A stretch of 64,000 nucleotides of DNA from Acidobacteriota bacterium (GTDB taxonomy: Bacteria > Acidobacteriota > Terriglobia > Bryobacterales > Bryobacteraceae): the NCBI GenBank assembly GCA_026393985.1, contig JAPKZB010000093.1, forward strand, positions 58,350-122,349, given 5' to 3'. A program made the translations under genes and the position numbers. Positions 1 to 8,084 of this stretch are shown one piece after another. The first letter of the stretch is position 1. Every line of letters starts with the position of its first letter. Below the pieces are notes generated by a model. That model saw only the letters and a list, made by a program, of their open reading frames with translations. It had not been told where the DNA came from and did not search any database.

Positions 1-117
1 CGCTTCGGCTTCGGCCTGTGCTTTTTAAGGAACCGCGCACAACGGCCTCGCTTCGGCTTCGGCCTGTGCTTTTTAAGGAACCGCGCACAACGGCCTCGCT
101 TCGGCTTCGGCCTGTGC
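1..117. repeat. 48-bp tandem direct repeat, about 2.4 copies
   Basis: Bases 1-48 and 49-96 are identical, and bases 97-117 repeat the first 21 bases of the unit before diverging. The unit is 48 bp (16 codons) and contains a TTTTTAAGG core. The array begins at the first base of the window, so it may continue to the left. No spacers separate the copies, which excludes CRISPR. A plus-strand frame would give a 16-residue repeat, but nothing supports translation. Confidence 0.85.
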
Positions 118-693
118 GCTCGGTGGAGGCGGCCTGGTGGGTTCTGACGCGGAAACAAGATTACCGCGAGCCGACGTCAGCTCGGGTAACTTCGTCCAAT
201 AACGGGTCAGCGCGATTGTCGTTCTCGCCCTGAAAAGGCCGTTTTTGTGAATGCGAAACCCGTGACGAAAGAATGCTCCTGCTGAAGTTTTGGCGAATAG
301 GCGACTTATCGGACGGAAGACCGCAGTCCGGAGCGCAGAGGGACGAAGGTTGTCCGCAAAGGAAGGTGAACCGGAAGCAAATTCAGACGGGGCTCTGCCC
401 CGGACCCCGGCGTTTGGCGCTTGGTACCGAGATGGATTCGGCCGAGTGGGAGACGGGAGGTCCGGCGTACGGCCCTCTCGCATCTCGGCCTCTGGCTCGG
501 TGCTCGGGTTGCTCGCCAGCATTGCCCTATCCCCGGCCAGCTTGCTCGTAGTGTATTTCAACAGCGGTTGCGATGCCAGATTTTGAGGCTTTTCGGCCGT
601 TGAATCCCCTACTTGACACGAGGCGCTCTCATCGGTGCACCCCGGTTTTCCCGGGCGGGTGCACGGGGTGGCAAGCTGATAGAATCGGGGTGC
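118..693. other. Non-coding stretch upstream of the PSD1 gene
   Basis: No reading frame here looks like a real protein; the overlapping frames on both strands have atypical composition and no recognisable motif. A short GC-rich hairpin (five bases each side, three-base loop) lies at 389-401, followed by a CCCCG-rich tail, in the style of a dispersed repetitive palindrome. A TTGACA hexamer at 614-619 has no good partner -10 at normal spacing. Otherwise I see nothing here. Confidence 0.5.
680..685 (+). promoter_or_regulatory. Putative -10 element (TAGAAT) for the PSD1 gene
   Basis: TAGAAT ends 8 nt before the ATG at 694, so transcription would begin almost at the start codon. No convincing -35 stands 16-18 nt upstream. 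This is one of a recurring set of such elements in the window. Confidence 0.4.
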
Positions 694-3600
694 ATGAAGC
701 GCTGGGTGACTGTGCTGGCGATGGTGTCTTTGCTCCCGGCAGCAGAGCCGGACGAGTTTTTTGAGCGGAAGGTGCGGCCGGTGCTGGCGGCGCGCTGCCA
801 GAGTTGCCACGGGGCGCAGAAGCAGTTTGCGGCGCTGCGGCTCGATGACCGGGAGTCAATACTGAAGGGCGGGATGCACGGGCCAGCGGCGGTGCCGGGG
901 CAGCCGGAGGCGAGCCTGTTGATTCAGGCCGTGAAGCATGTGGGCCGGAAGATGCCGATGGGCGAGAAGCTGCCGGAGGCCGAAATTGCCGCGCTCGAAG
1001 AGTGGGTGCGCATGGGGATGCACTGGCCGGCGGGGGCCAAGCCGGGCGGGGCGGGTTTGGCGACGAAGGCGTTTTATGAAAAGCTGCGGCGGGAGCACTG
1101 GGCCTATCAGCCGGTGCGGAGCGGGGCGCTACCGGCGGGGAAGGCGGCGCATCCGGTGGACCGGTTTCTGGACGCCAAGCGGGCGGCGGCGGGACTGAGC
1201 ATGGCGCCGGCGGCGGACCGGCGGGTGCTGGCGCGGCGGGCGGCTTATGTGGTGACGGGATTGCCGCCGGAGGCGGGGCTGCTCGAACGGTTCTTGAACG
1301 ACCGGAGCGCGGGGGCTTACGAGCGTTATGTGGACGCGCTGTTGGCGTCGCCGCGCTACGGCGAACGGTGGGCGCGGCACTGGATGGACGTGGTGCGCTA
1401 CGCCGAGACGCACGGCTACGAGTGGAACTACGAGATTCAGGGCGCGTGGCACTATCGCGATTACTTGATCCGGGCCTTCAACCGGGACGTTCCCTACAAC
1501 CAATTCGTGCGGGAACACGTGGCGGGGGATTTGCTGGCGAAGCCGCGGGTGGTGGAGGGGCGCAACGAGTCCGTACTGGCGACGGCGTTCTACCGGCTGG
1601 GGGAGATGGGCCACGACAACTGCAACCAGTTTCGCGAGCTGCGGACGGACGTGGTGGACAACCAGATTGATACGTTAACCAGGGCATTTCAGGGGGCGAC
1701 GGTTTCGTGCGCGCGTTGCCACGACCACAAGATTGACCCGATTCCGACCGAGGACTACTACTCGCTCTACGGGATTCTGAATAGCTCGCGGCAGGTGGCG
1801 CGGACGCTCGAAGTAGGCGCGGCGCCGCCGGCGGGGGTGGCGGAGTTGAAGCGGGCCATCCGGCAGGAGCTGGCGACGGCCTGGCTGGGCGCGACGGCGA
1901 AGCTGGGCGCGGAGCTGGCGGCGGCGCTGGCCGAGCAGAAGGACGCGCCGGAGGCGGCGAGGTTGGCGGCGGGGCTGGACGCATCGCGGGTGCAGCAGTG
2001 GAGCCGGCTGCTGCAGCGGGACAAGGTGGACCTGGCGGATCCGCTGGCGGTGTTTGCGCATCCGGCGGCGGAGTATGCCAAGGAGAGGGCGGCGCGGGAG
2101 CGTTTCAACCGGGAGAAGTTTGTGACGGCGGCGGACTTCCGGGAGGGGGTGCCGGCGGGGTGGAGCGCGGAGGGGTTGGGACTGCAGGCGGGGCAGGCGC
2201 GGGCGGGCGAGTTCGCGGTGGCGACGGAGGGGCGGGCGGCTGTCGAAGGCATTTTCCCGGCGGGGCTGTTTACGAACCTGGTGACGGACCGGTGGAACGG
2301 GTCGCTGCGGTCGCCGATGCTGCCGGCGGATAAGAAGTTTGTGAGCTTTGAGGCGCTGGGGGGCAAGTTCGCGGCCCGCCGGGTGATTCTGGACCATTGC
2401 GTGATTGGCGAGAACTATGACCTGCTGGACTCGCCGCGGCTGCGGTGGGAGAAGGTAGCGGCCAAGGACGCGGGGAAGTTTCCGCTCTATCTCGAGCTGA
2501 ACACGAAGACGGATAACCCGCGCATTCCCGACCGGCCGGGGCGGCTGAAGAAGACGCCGGACGCGAGTCCGCGGTCGTACTTCGGGGTGACGCGGGTGCT
2601 TTACCACGATGAGGATGTGACGCCGCTGGAGACGCTCGAGCATTTGGAGGCGCTGGTGGCGGCGCCGACGGCGGCGCAGTTTCAGGCGATGGCGGAGCGG
2701 GCGGTGCGGGCGTGGGGCGCGGGCACGGCGACGGCGGAGGATGTGAAGTGGTTGAACTGGCTCATCGACAACGGCGTGCTGGTGAACTCGCGGAATCTGA
2801 CGCCGGCGCTACGGACGTTGACGGACCGGTACCGCGCGACGGAAGCGGGGATGGCGGACCCGACGGTGGTGGCGGGGATGGGCGATTTTGACCCGGGCGC
2901 GGATCATCCGATTTTTCAGGCGGGGTCGGCGACGAACCCGGGGCGGGTGGCACCGCGGCACTTTTTGAGTCTGATGCCGGAGGGGTTGAAGCCGGTGGGG
3001 CTGGCCGGGAGCGGTCGGCGGGAGTTGGCCGAGGCGATGGCGAGCGAGGAGAATCCGCTGACGGCGCGGGTGATGGTGAACCGGATCTGGCACCATGTGT
3101 TCGGCCGGGGGATGGTGGCGAGCACGGACGACTTTGGGAGCAACGGAGCGGCGCCTTCGCATCCGGAGCTGCTCGATTATCTGGCGGGGGAGTACGCGCG
3201 GCGGGGATGGTCGACGAAGGGGATGATCCGCATGCTGGTGACTGCGGCGGCGTTCCGGCAGGGGAGCGCGGCGGAGGCCGCGGCGCGGGCCAAGGACCCG
3301 GCGAATGCGCTGCTGCACCATTACCCGGTGCGGCGGCTGGAGGCCGAGGCGGTACGCGATACGCTGCTGGCGGTGTCGGGGCGGTTGGAGGAGAAGCTTT
3401 ACGGGCCGAGCATCCAGCCGCACCGGAGCGAGCCGCAGGAGCACCGGCGGCTGTTTCAGGGTCCGCTTGATGGCGACGGGCGGCGGAGCGTGTACCTGAA
3501 GATCACGCGGATGCAGGGTCCGCGCTTTTTGGAGATTTTTGATTTTCCTAGCCCGCTGCAGACGCGCGGCAACCGGGATGTGACGAACGTGCCGCCGCAG

Positions 3601-3882
3601 GCGCTGGCGCTATTGAACGATCCGTTTGTGCTGGACCAGGCGCGGGTATGGGCCAAGGGGTTGACGGCGCAGCGGGACGATGCGGTGGATGCGCGGATTG
3701 GGCGGATGTTCCTGCGCGGGCTGGGGCGGCCGGCGACGGAGACGGAGCTGGCCAACTGGCGGGCGTTGGCCGGGGAGTTCGCGGCGCGGCACGGGGCCAA
3801 GGATGTGCTGGGGAGCGAGGCGGTGTGGACCGATGTGGCGCATGCGCTGTTTAACCTGAAGGAGTTTGTGTACCTGCGATGA
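694..3882 (+). CDS. PSD1-type secreted cytochrome c protein (DUF1549/DUF1553)
   Basis: This 1062-residue protein starts with a short signal peptide (MKRWVTVLAMVSLLPAA). A planctomycete-type cytochrome c domain follows, with a CQSCH heme motif at residues 35-39. Next comes a DUF1549-like region holding a second CxxCH (CARCH, 339-343), and from about residue 785 a DUF1553-like domain (ENPLTARVMVNRIW). The reading frame is open further upstream to 613, but only the ATG at 694 begins directly with a signal peptide. Proteins of this build are abundant in planctomycetes and acidobacteria, are thought to be periplasmic, and have no firmly established reaction. The stop overlaps the start of the following DUF1501 gene by 4 bp, so the two are almost certainly co-translated partners. 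Confidence 0.92.
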   Translation: MKRWVTVLAMVSLLPAAEPDEFFERKVRPVLAARCQSCHGAQKQFAALRLDDRESILKGGMHGPAAVPGQPEASLLIQAVKHVGRKMPMGEKLPEAEIAALEEWVRMGMHWPAGAKPGGAGLATKAFYEKLRREHWAYQPVRSGALPAGKAAHPVDRFLDAKRAAAGLSMAPAADRRVLARRAAYVVTGLPPEAGLLERFLNDRSAGAYERYVDALLASPRYGERWARHWMDVVRYAETHGYEWNYEIQGAWHYRDYLIRAFNRDVPYNQFVREHVAGDLLAKPRVVEGRNESVLATAFYRLGEMGHDNCNQFRELRTDVVDNQIDTLTRAFQGATVSCARCHDHKIDPIPTEDYYSLYGILNSSRQVARTLEVGAAPPAGVAELKRAIRQELATAWLGATAKLGAELAAALAEQKDAPEAARLAAGLDASRVQQWSRLLQRDKVDLADPLAVFAHPAAEYAKERAARERFNREKFVTAADFREGVPAGWSAEGLGLQAGQARAGEFAVATEGRAAVEGIFPAGLFTNLVTDRWNGSLRSPMLPADKKFVSFEALGGKFAARRVILDHCVIGENYDLLDSPRLRWEKVAAKDAGKFPLYLELNTKTDNPRIPDRPGRLKKTPDASPRSYFGVTRVLYHDEDVTPLETLEHLEALVAAPTAAQFQAMAERAVRAWGAGTATAEDVKWLNWLIDNGVLVNSRNLTPALRTLTDRYRATEAGMADPTVVAGMGDFDPGADHPIFQAGSATNPGRVAPRHFLSLMPEGLKPVGLAGSGRRELAEAMASEENPLTARVMVNRIWHHVFGRGMVASTDDFGSNGAAPSHPELLDYLAGEYARRGWSTKGMIRMLVTAAAFRQGSAAEAAARAKDPANALLHHYPVRRLEAEAVRDTLLAVSGRLEEKLYGPSIQPHRSEPQEHRRLFQGPLDGDGRRSVYLKITRMQGPRFLEIFDFPSPLQTRGNRDVTNVPPQALALLNDPFVLDQARVWAKGLTAQRDDAVDARIGRMFLRGLGRPATETELANWRALAGEFAARHGAKDVLGSEAVWTDVAHALFNLKEFVYLR

Positions 3883-5234
3883 AGATCAGCCGCCGGGAGT
3901 TACTGCGTACGAGTTCGACGGGGTTTGGGTATCTGGCGATGGAGTCGCTGCTGGCCGGGGCGGCGCCGCACTTTGCGCCGCGGGCGAAGAACGTGATCTT
4001 CTGCTTTATGCCGGGGGGGGTGGGGCAGATGGACAGCTTTGATCCGAAGCCGAAGCTGGCCGAGTTGGACGGGCAGGCGGCGGTGCTCGACAACTACGTG
4101 GCGGGGCCGAAGCGGAAGTGGTTGAAGTCGCCGTGGGCGTTCCGGCAGCACGGGCAGTCGGGGCTGCCGGTGAGCGAGATTTTTCCGCATATCGCGAGCG
4201 TGGCGGACGAGTTGACGGTGATCCGTTCGATGAAGAGCGAGTTTCCGCTGCACGCGCGGGCGAATGTGTTTCTGCACACGGGGCGGAACTTTGGCGGGTT
4301 TCCGAGTCTGGGTTCGTGGGTGAACTACGGGCTGGGGAGCGTGAACAAGAACCTGCCGGGCTATCTGCTGCTGAACCACGGGGACAACCCGCCGGGTGGG
4401 TTGGAGAACTTTTCCAACGGGTTTTTGCCGGCGACGCATCAGGCGATGGGGGTGCGGGCGGACGGGGTGCCGGTGGACAACATTGTGCCGGCGGGGGCGG
4501 AGCGGCAGAGCGCGAAGATGGCGGCGGTGCGGGCGCAGGACAAGGAGTTTCTGGCCGCGACGGCGAACGCGGACGCGGTGGAGGCGGCCATCAGCAATTT
4601 CGAGATGGCCTACCGGATGCAGGCGCTGGCGCCGGATGTGCTGAACCTGGACCGGGAGACGGAGGCGACCAGGAAGCTGTATGGGCTGGACGCGGAGAAT
4701 CCGCACAAGCGGGCTTATGGGCTGCAGTGTTTGCGGGCGCGGCGGCTGGTGGAGGCGGGGGTACGGTTTGTGGAGATTACGCCGCCGAATCTTTACGGCG
4801 GGAACAACGGGACTTGGGACCAGCACGATAAGCTGCGGGAGGGCCATTCGACTAACGCGATGGTGACGGACCAGGCGGTGACGGCGTTGATTAAAGACCT
4901 GAAGTCGCGGGGCTTGCTGCAGGAGACGCTGGTGCTGTGGGCCGGGGAGTTCGGGCGGACGCCGGATACGGGCAACGGGGACGGACGGGATCATCATCCG
5001 TTTGGATTCACGATCTGGATGGCGGGGGGCGGGGCGAAGGCGGGGTTAATCTACGGAGCGACGGATGAGTTGGGGAACCATGCGGTGGAGAATGTGATGA
5101 CGGTGCATGATCTGCATGCGACGGTGCTGCATTTGCTGGGGTTGGACCATACGAAGCTGAGCTACCGGTTTGGCGGGCGGGATGTAACGCTGCCGGATGT
5201 GCACGGTCGGGTGGTGCGGGCGCTGGTGGGATAG
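3879..5234 (+). CDS. DUF1501 domain-containing secreted protein
   Basis: A 451-residue DUF1501 protein, related to the alkaline phosphatase/sulfatase fold. The N-terminus MKISRRELLRTSSTGFGYLA resembles a twin-arginine signal, implying folded export by the Tat system; a tatA gene lies at 16.4 kb. Later motifs include FMPGGVGQMDSFDPK, typical of the family's first conserved block, and WAGEFGRTPDTGNGDGRDHH near residue 360, a His/Asp-rich putative metal site. The ATGA overlap with the upstream PSD1 gene is the usual PSD1-DUF1501 pairing. The physiological substrate is unknown for the family; a role in processing polymeric carbon is an inference from its genomic company. It is followed by a convergent tRNA-Leu. 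Confidence 0.92.
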   Translation: MKISRRELLRTSSTGFGYLAMESLLAGAAPHFAPRAKNVIFCFMPGGVGQMDSFDPKPKLAELDGQAAVLDNYVAGPKRKWLKSPWAFRQHGQSGLPVSEIFPHIASVADELTVIRSMKSEFPLHARANVFLHTGRNFGGFPSLGSWVNYGLGSVNKNLPGYLLLNHGDNPPGGLENFSNGFLPATHQAMGVRADGVPVDNIVPAGAERQSAKMAAVRAQDKEFLAATANADAVEAAISNFEMAYRMQALAPDVLNLDRETEATRKLYGLDAENPHKRAYGLQCLRARRLVEAGVRFVEITPPNLYGGNNGTWDQHDKLREGHSTNAMVTDQAVTALIKDLKSRGLLQETLVLWAGEFGRTPDTGNGDGRDHHPFGFTIWMAGGGAKAGLIYGATDELGNHAVENVMTVHDLHATVLHLLGLDHTKLSYRFGGRDVTLPDVHGRVVRALVG

Positions 5235-5243
5235 TTGGGGGAG

Positions 5244-5332
5244 TGGTGCCCGGGGCGGGACTTGAACCCGCACACCCGTTACCGGATAACGGATTTTAAG
5301 TCCGTTGCGTCTGCCGATTTCGCCACCCGGGC
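5244..5332 (-). tRNA. tRNA-Leu (anticodon UAA)
   Basis: Read on the minus strand from 5332, the 7-bp acceptor stem GCCCGGG/CCCGGGC closes perfectly. The anticodon loop is CTTAAAA, giving UAA. A long variable arm (class II) is present, the T arm is GGTTCAAGTCC-like, and discriminator A plus an encoded CCA occupy 5244-5247. All arms look intact. The gene lies 9 bp past the stop of the DUF1501 gene in convergent orientation. Confidence 0.97.
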
Positions 5333-5432
5333 ACTGAGGATATTGTACCTGCTTGGCGAGAACCGCTTGGGGGTTATTGGGGCCCGCAAAGAATGATTGT
5401 GTCGATACCGGGCAGAGGGCATCCAGGGAAGC

Positions 5433-5651
5433 ATGGAACAAAAACCGGAAGATACCAGGACATGGCCCGAATTGGCGATTGGTCTGTTTGACCAACTGAC
5501 GGGCCGTGGCGCCGAGATTTCGTATGTTTTCGAGAACATGGAGGTGCATGTGCCGAGTTCGACGGCGGCGAATGCGGAACATGCTTTGTGGCGGGTGAAC
5601 GGCACGATGCGCATCCGGACGAGTGGCGCGACGATGCCGCCTCGTGCCTGA
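5433..5651 (+). CDS. Small conserved-looking protein of unknown function (72 aa)
   Basis: I do not recognise a family. The start at 5433 is chosen because a purine-rich AGGGAAG lies just before the ATG and the sequence from there (MEQKPEDTRTWPELAIGLFD) is protein-like; the frame also opens 12 codons earlier. The product is acidic and soluble, with no signal peptide or membrane segment. A hydrophobic/acidic middle (GRGAEISYVFENMEVHVPSS) suggests a small beta-rich domain. The gene lies 100 bp after the divergently oriented tRNA-Leu. Its stop overlaps a possible GTG start of a second small frame. Similar short proteins may be lineage-specific. Confidence 0.6.
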   Translation: MEQKPEDTRTWPELAIGLFDQLTGRGAEISYVFENMEVHVPSSTAANAEHALWRVNGTMRIRTSGATMPPRA

Positions 5652-5850
5652 GCCGGAGCTAGCGCTGGAGCTGCAGATTGAAAACGGGGGCCATCGTATG
5701 CGGCTTTCGGGGTCAGCGGGCCAGTACGTAGCCGAGTTCCCTTCTCTGCGGTCGCTGGTGCATTTTCTGGCCATCGGCTGGCGGTGGCGCGGACAGGTCC
5801 CCCGGGGCTGGCGAGTGCAGATGGCATGGCGTGGACTGCGGTGGGGATAA
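5644..5850 (+). CDS. Possible small ORF between the 72-aa protein and the SDR gene
   Basis: A GTG at 5644 overlaps the preceding stop codon and opens a 68-codon frame. Its first half (ALELQIENGGHRMRLSGSAG, then a PSLRSLVHFLAIG segment) reads like real protein; the last 20 residues are Arg/Trp-rich and may be frame noise. It overlaps the next gene's start in another frame. It could be a translationally coupled small protein, a displaced C-terminal half of the preceding gene after a frameshift, or chance. No family is recognised. Confidence 0.28.
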   Translation: MPEPELALELQIENGGHRMRLSGSAGQYVAEFPSLRSLVHFLAIGWRWRGQVPRGWRVQMAWRGLRWG

Positions 5851-7316
5851 CGAAAGGCACGATTGCCATTGCGGGCGCGACGGGTTACGTAGGCGGGCGC
5901 CTGGCGCCGCGGTTGCTGGAGCTGGGTTATGGCGTGCGTTGTCTGGTGCGTTCGCCGGAGAAGTTGGCCGGCCGGGCGTGGGCGCAGGGCGAGGGCGTGG
6001 AGGTGCTGCGGTGCAACTTCTCGGACCAGGCAGCGCTGACGGAGAGCCTGCGGGGGTGCGCGGCGGCCTACTATCTCGTGCATTCGATGGTGTCGGCGAG
6101 CGCCGAGTACGCTCGAGAGGACCGGCGACTGGCGGAGACTTTTGGCGCGGCGTGCGCGGCGGCGGGGGTGGGGCGGATTCTTTATCTGGGCGGTCTGGGC
6201 GAGACAGGGGCGGGACTGAGCGAGCATCTGCGAAGCCGTCGGGAGGTGGGGGGGGCGCTGGGGGCGAGCGGGGTGCCGGTGACCGTCTTCCGGGCGGCGA
6301 TGATCATCGGCTCGGGGTCGGCTTCATTTGAGATTCTGCGTTATCTGGTGGAGCGGCTGCCGGTGATGATCACGCCGAAATGGGTGGCGACGCCGTGTCA
6401 GCCGATTGCGATTCGGAATGTGATCGGTTATCTGACCGGGGCGCTGACGGCGCCGGAGACGGTGGGCGGGGTGTACGACATCGGGGGGCCTGAGGTGTTG
6501 ACTTACCGGGAGCTGATGCGACAGATGGCCGAGGCGCTGGGGCTGAGGCGGCGGTACGTGATTCCGCTGCCGATTTTGTCACCGCGGCTGAGTTCGTACT
6601 GGATTCATTTGGTGACGCCGCTGAGCAAGGAGATCGCCAAGCCGCTGGCCGAGGGGCTGCGGAACCCGGTGGTTTGCCGGGAGCAACGGCTGGCGGCGCT
6701 GATTCCGCAGGAGCTGTTGACGGTGCGACAGGCGATTGACGCGGCGCTCAAGAAGATTGCGGAGCGGGAGGTGGAGACGTCGTGGTCGATGGCGGGGGTG
6801 ATTCCGGGGGACCCGGACTGGGCCGGGGGGACAGTGTTTCGGGACGAGCGGAAGGTTACCGTGGCGGCGCCGGACTGGGCGGTGTACCGGGCGGTGTGCC
6901 GGGTAGGCGGGGGGCACGGGTGGTACGCGGCGGATTGGTTGTGGCGATTGCGAGGCTGGATGGACGAGCTGGTGGGCGGGCCGGGGCTGCGGCGGGGGCG
7001 GCGGGATCCGGAGGCGGTGGGTTATGGGGAGGCGCTGGATTTCTGGCGGGTGGTGGGGATTGAGCGGGACCGGCGGCTGTCGCTGCGGGCGGAGATGAAG
7101 CTGCCGGGGGAGGCGCGGTTGGAGTTTGTGATTGAGCGGTTGGGGGAGGGGCGGTGCGAGTTGACGCAGCGGGCGTTGTTTGCGCCGCGGGGGTTGTGTG
7201 GGTTGCTGTACTGGTATGCGGTAGTGCCGCTGCACCATGTTGTGTTTAACGGGATGCTGCGGGGGATTGAGCGGGAGGCGCGTCGACAGGCTGCAGCAGG
7301 AGCAGGTCGAGGCTGA
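5826..7316 (+). CDS. NAD(P)-binding epimerase-like protein fused to a DUF2867 domain
   Basis: The protein has about 496 residues. The N-terminal half is an atypical short-chain dehydrogenase/NmrA-like Rossmann domain with the dinucleotide motif IAGATGYVGGRLAPRLL and a YYLVHSM segment. From about residue 320 a DUF2867/SRPBCC-like domain follows, with many Trp residues (GWYAADWLWRLRGWMDELVG). This two-domain build is common in bacterial proteins annotated as nucleoside-diphosphate-sugar epimerases, but the substrate is unknown. ATG 5826 is preferred; a GTG at 5841 is possible, and the frame opens at 5784. The last 71 bp overlap the convergent rlmA gene. Confidence 0.85.
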   Translation: MAWTAVGITKGTIAIAGATGYVGGRLAPRLLELGYGVRCLVRSPEKLAGRAWAQGEGVEVLRCNFSDQAALTESLRGCAAAYYLVHSMVSASAEYAREDRRLAETFGAACAAAGVGRILYLGGLGETGAGLSEHLRSRREVGGALGASGVPVTVFRAAMIIGSGSASFEILRYLVERLPVMITPKWVATPCQPIAIRNVIGYLTGALTAPETVGGVYDIGGPEVLTYRELMRQMAEALGLRRRYVIPLPILSPRLSSYWIHLVTPLSKEIAKPLAEGLRNPVVCREQRLAALIPQELLTVRQAIDAALKKIAEREVETSWSMAGVIPGDPDWAGGTVFRDERKVTVAAPDWAVYRAVCRVGGGHGWYAADWLWRLRGWMDELVGGPGLRRGRRDPEAVGYGEALDFWRVVGIERDRRLSLRAEMKLPGEARLEFVIERLGEGRCELTQRALFAPRGLCGLLYWYAVVPLHHVVFNGMLRGIEREARRQAAAGAGRG

Positions 7317-8052
7317 AGGTGACGCGGCCGGGGGCGGGGGGCCGAGGCTGGAGCGGGCGGTAGATGGCGTGGAGGACATCGGCGACGGCGGCGGCGTCGA
7401 GGTCGGCGGTGGTGGTGGCGCGGCGGTGGGCGGCGAGGGTGAAGTAGGGGGCGAAATCGGCGACGGCGACGGGAATCCGATCGCGGGAGGGGCCGCGGAG
7501 TTCGATGAGGTCGTCGGGGGCGGGGATGGCGAGGAGGAGGCGGCCGCCGGGGCGGAGGACGCGATGGAACTCGGGAGCGTTGCGGCGGGCGGTGATGGAG
7601 AGGACGAGGGAGAAGGTTTGGCTCGCGTAGGGGATTTGGCGGTCGGCGTTGGCGAGGACCCACTGGCAGTGGGGATAGCGGCGGGCGGCGGCGAGGATGG
7701 CGGGTTGGGAGATATCGATGCCGTGGGCCTGGCAGCCGGTGTGTTCGGCAAGGGCGCCGAGGTAGTAGCCGTCGCCGCAGCCGGCGTCGAGGACGATGTC
7801 GGCGGGGGAGAGGGCGGCGAGGTCGCGGATGGCGTGGAGCAGGGGGAGGAAGAGGCCCTGGGCGGAGAGGCGGCGGCGGGCGTGGACGGCTTCGGCGGTG
7901 TCGCCGGGGTATTTGGACCGGCGGTCCTGGGGTTGGAGGAGGTTGATGTAGCCGCTGCGGGCGACGTCGAAGGAGTGATTCCGGGGGCAGGCGTAGACGG
8001 GGCCGGTCCGGGTGAGGGGTTGGCCGCAGCCCCGGACAGTACAGAGGAGCAT
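7246..8052 (-). CDS. rlmA: 23S rRNA (guanine-N1)-methyltransferase, RlmA family
   Basis: A 268-residue SAM-dependent methyltransferase. The N-terminus carries the RlmA zinc-binding pattern (CTVRGC...CPRNH) followed by SFDVARSGYINLLQPQ, the segment that defines the family. The SAM-binding motif is VLDAGCGDGYYLGAL, and an LRPGGRLLLAIPAPDDLIEL block follows. In characterised members the enzyme methylates N1 of a guanine in helix 35 of 23S rRNA (G745 or G748). It is transcribed divergently from the epimerase-like gene at 8085 and overlaps the SDR-DUF2867 gene at its 3' end. The last 20 residues are Pro/Ala-rich and probably nonessential. Confidence 0.88.
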   Translation of the reverse strand: MLLCTVRGCGQPLTRTGPVYACPRNHSFDVARSGYINLLQPQDRRSKYPGDTAEAVHARRRLSAQGLFLPLLHAIRDLAALSPADIVLDAGCGDGYYLGALAEHTGCQAHGIDISQPAILAAARRYPHCQWVLANADRQIPYASQTFSLVLSITARRNAPEFHRVLRPGGRLLLAIPAPDDLIELRGPSRDRIPVAVADFAPYFTLAAHRRATTTADLDAAAVADVLHAIYRPLQPRPPAPGRVTFSLDLLLLQPVDAPPAQSPAASR

Positions 8053-8060
8053 TGCCTTCG

Positions 8061-8078
8061 AGTGTAGCGGAGTAGACT
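8061..8078. promoter_or_regulatory. Divergent -10 elements between rlmA and the epimerase gene
   Basis: Within a 32-bp gap, TACACT on the minus strand (8066-8061) ends 8 nt before the rlmA ATG. TAGACT on the plus strand (8073-8078) ends 6 nt before the ATG at 8085. Neither start has a convincing Shine-Dalgarno sequence. Both arrangements fit leaderless or nearly leaderless transcripts. Confidence 0.45.
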
Positions 8079-8084
8079 TAGACG

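Noticed and set aside
1-117. CRISPR array
   Set aside because: Repeat copies abut with no spacers and no cas genes lie in the window.
614-642. Sigma70 promoter using TTGACA at 614
   Set aside because: No acceptable -10 at 16-18 bp; the hexamer appears to be chance.
73-810. 245-codon minus-strand frame over the left non-coding region
   Set aside because: Runs through the tandem repeat and the start of the PSD1 gene, with random composition and no recognisable fold.
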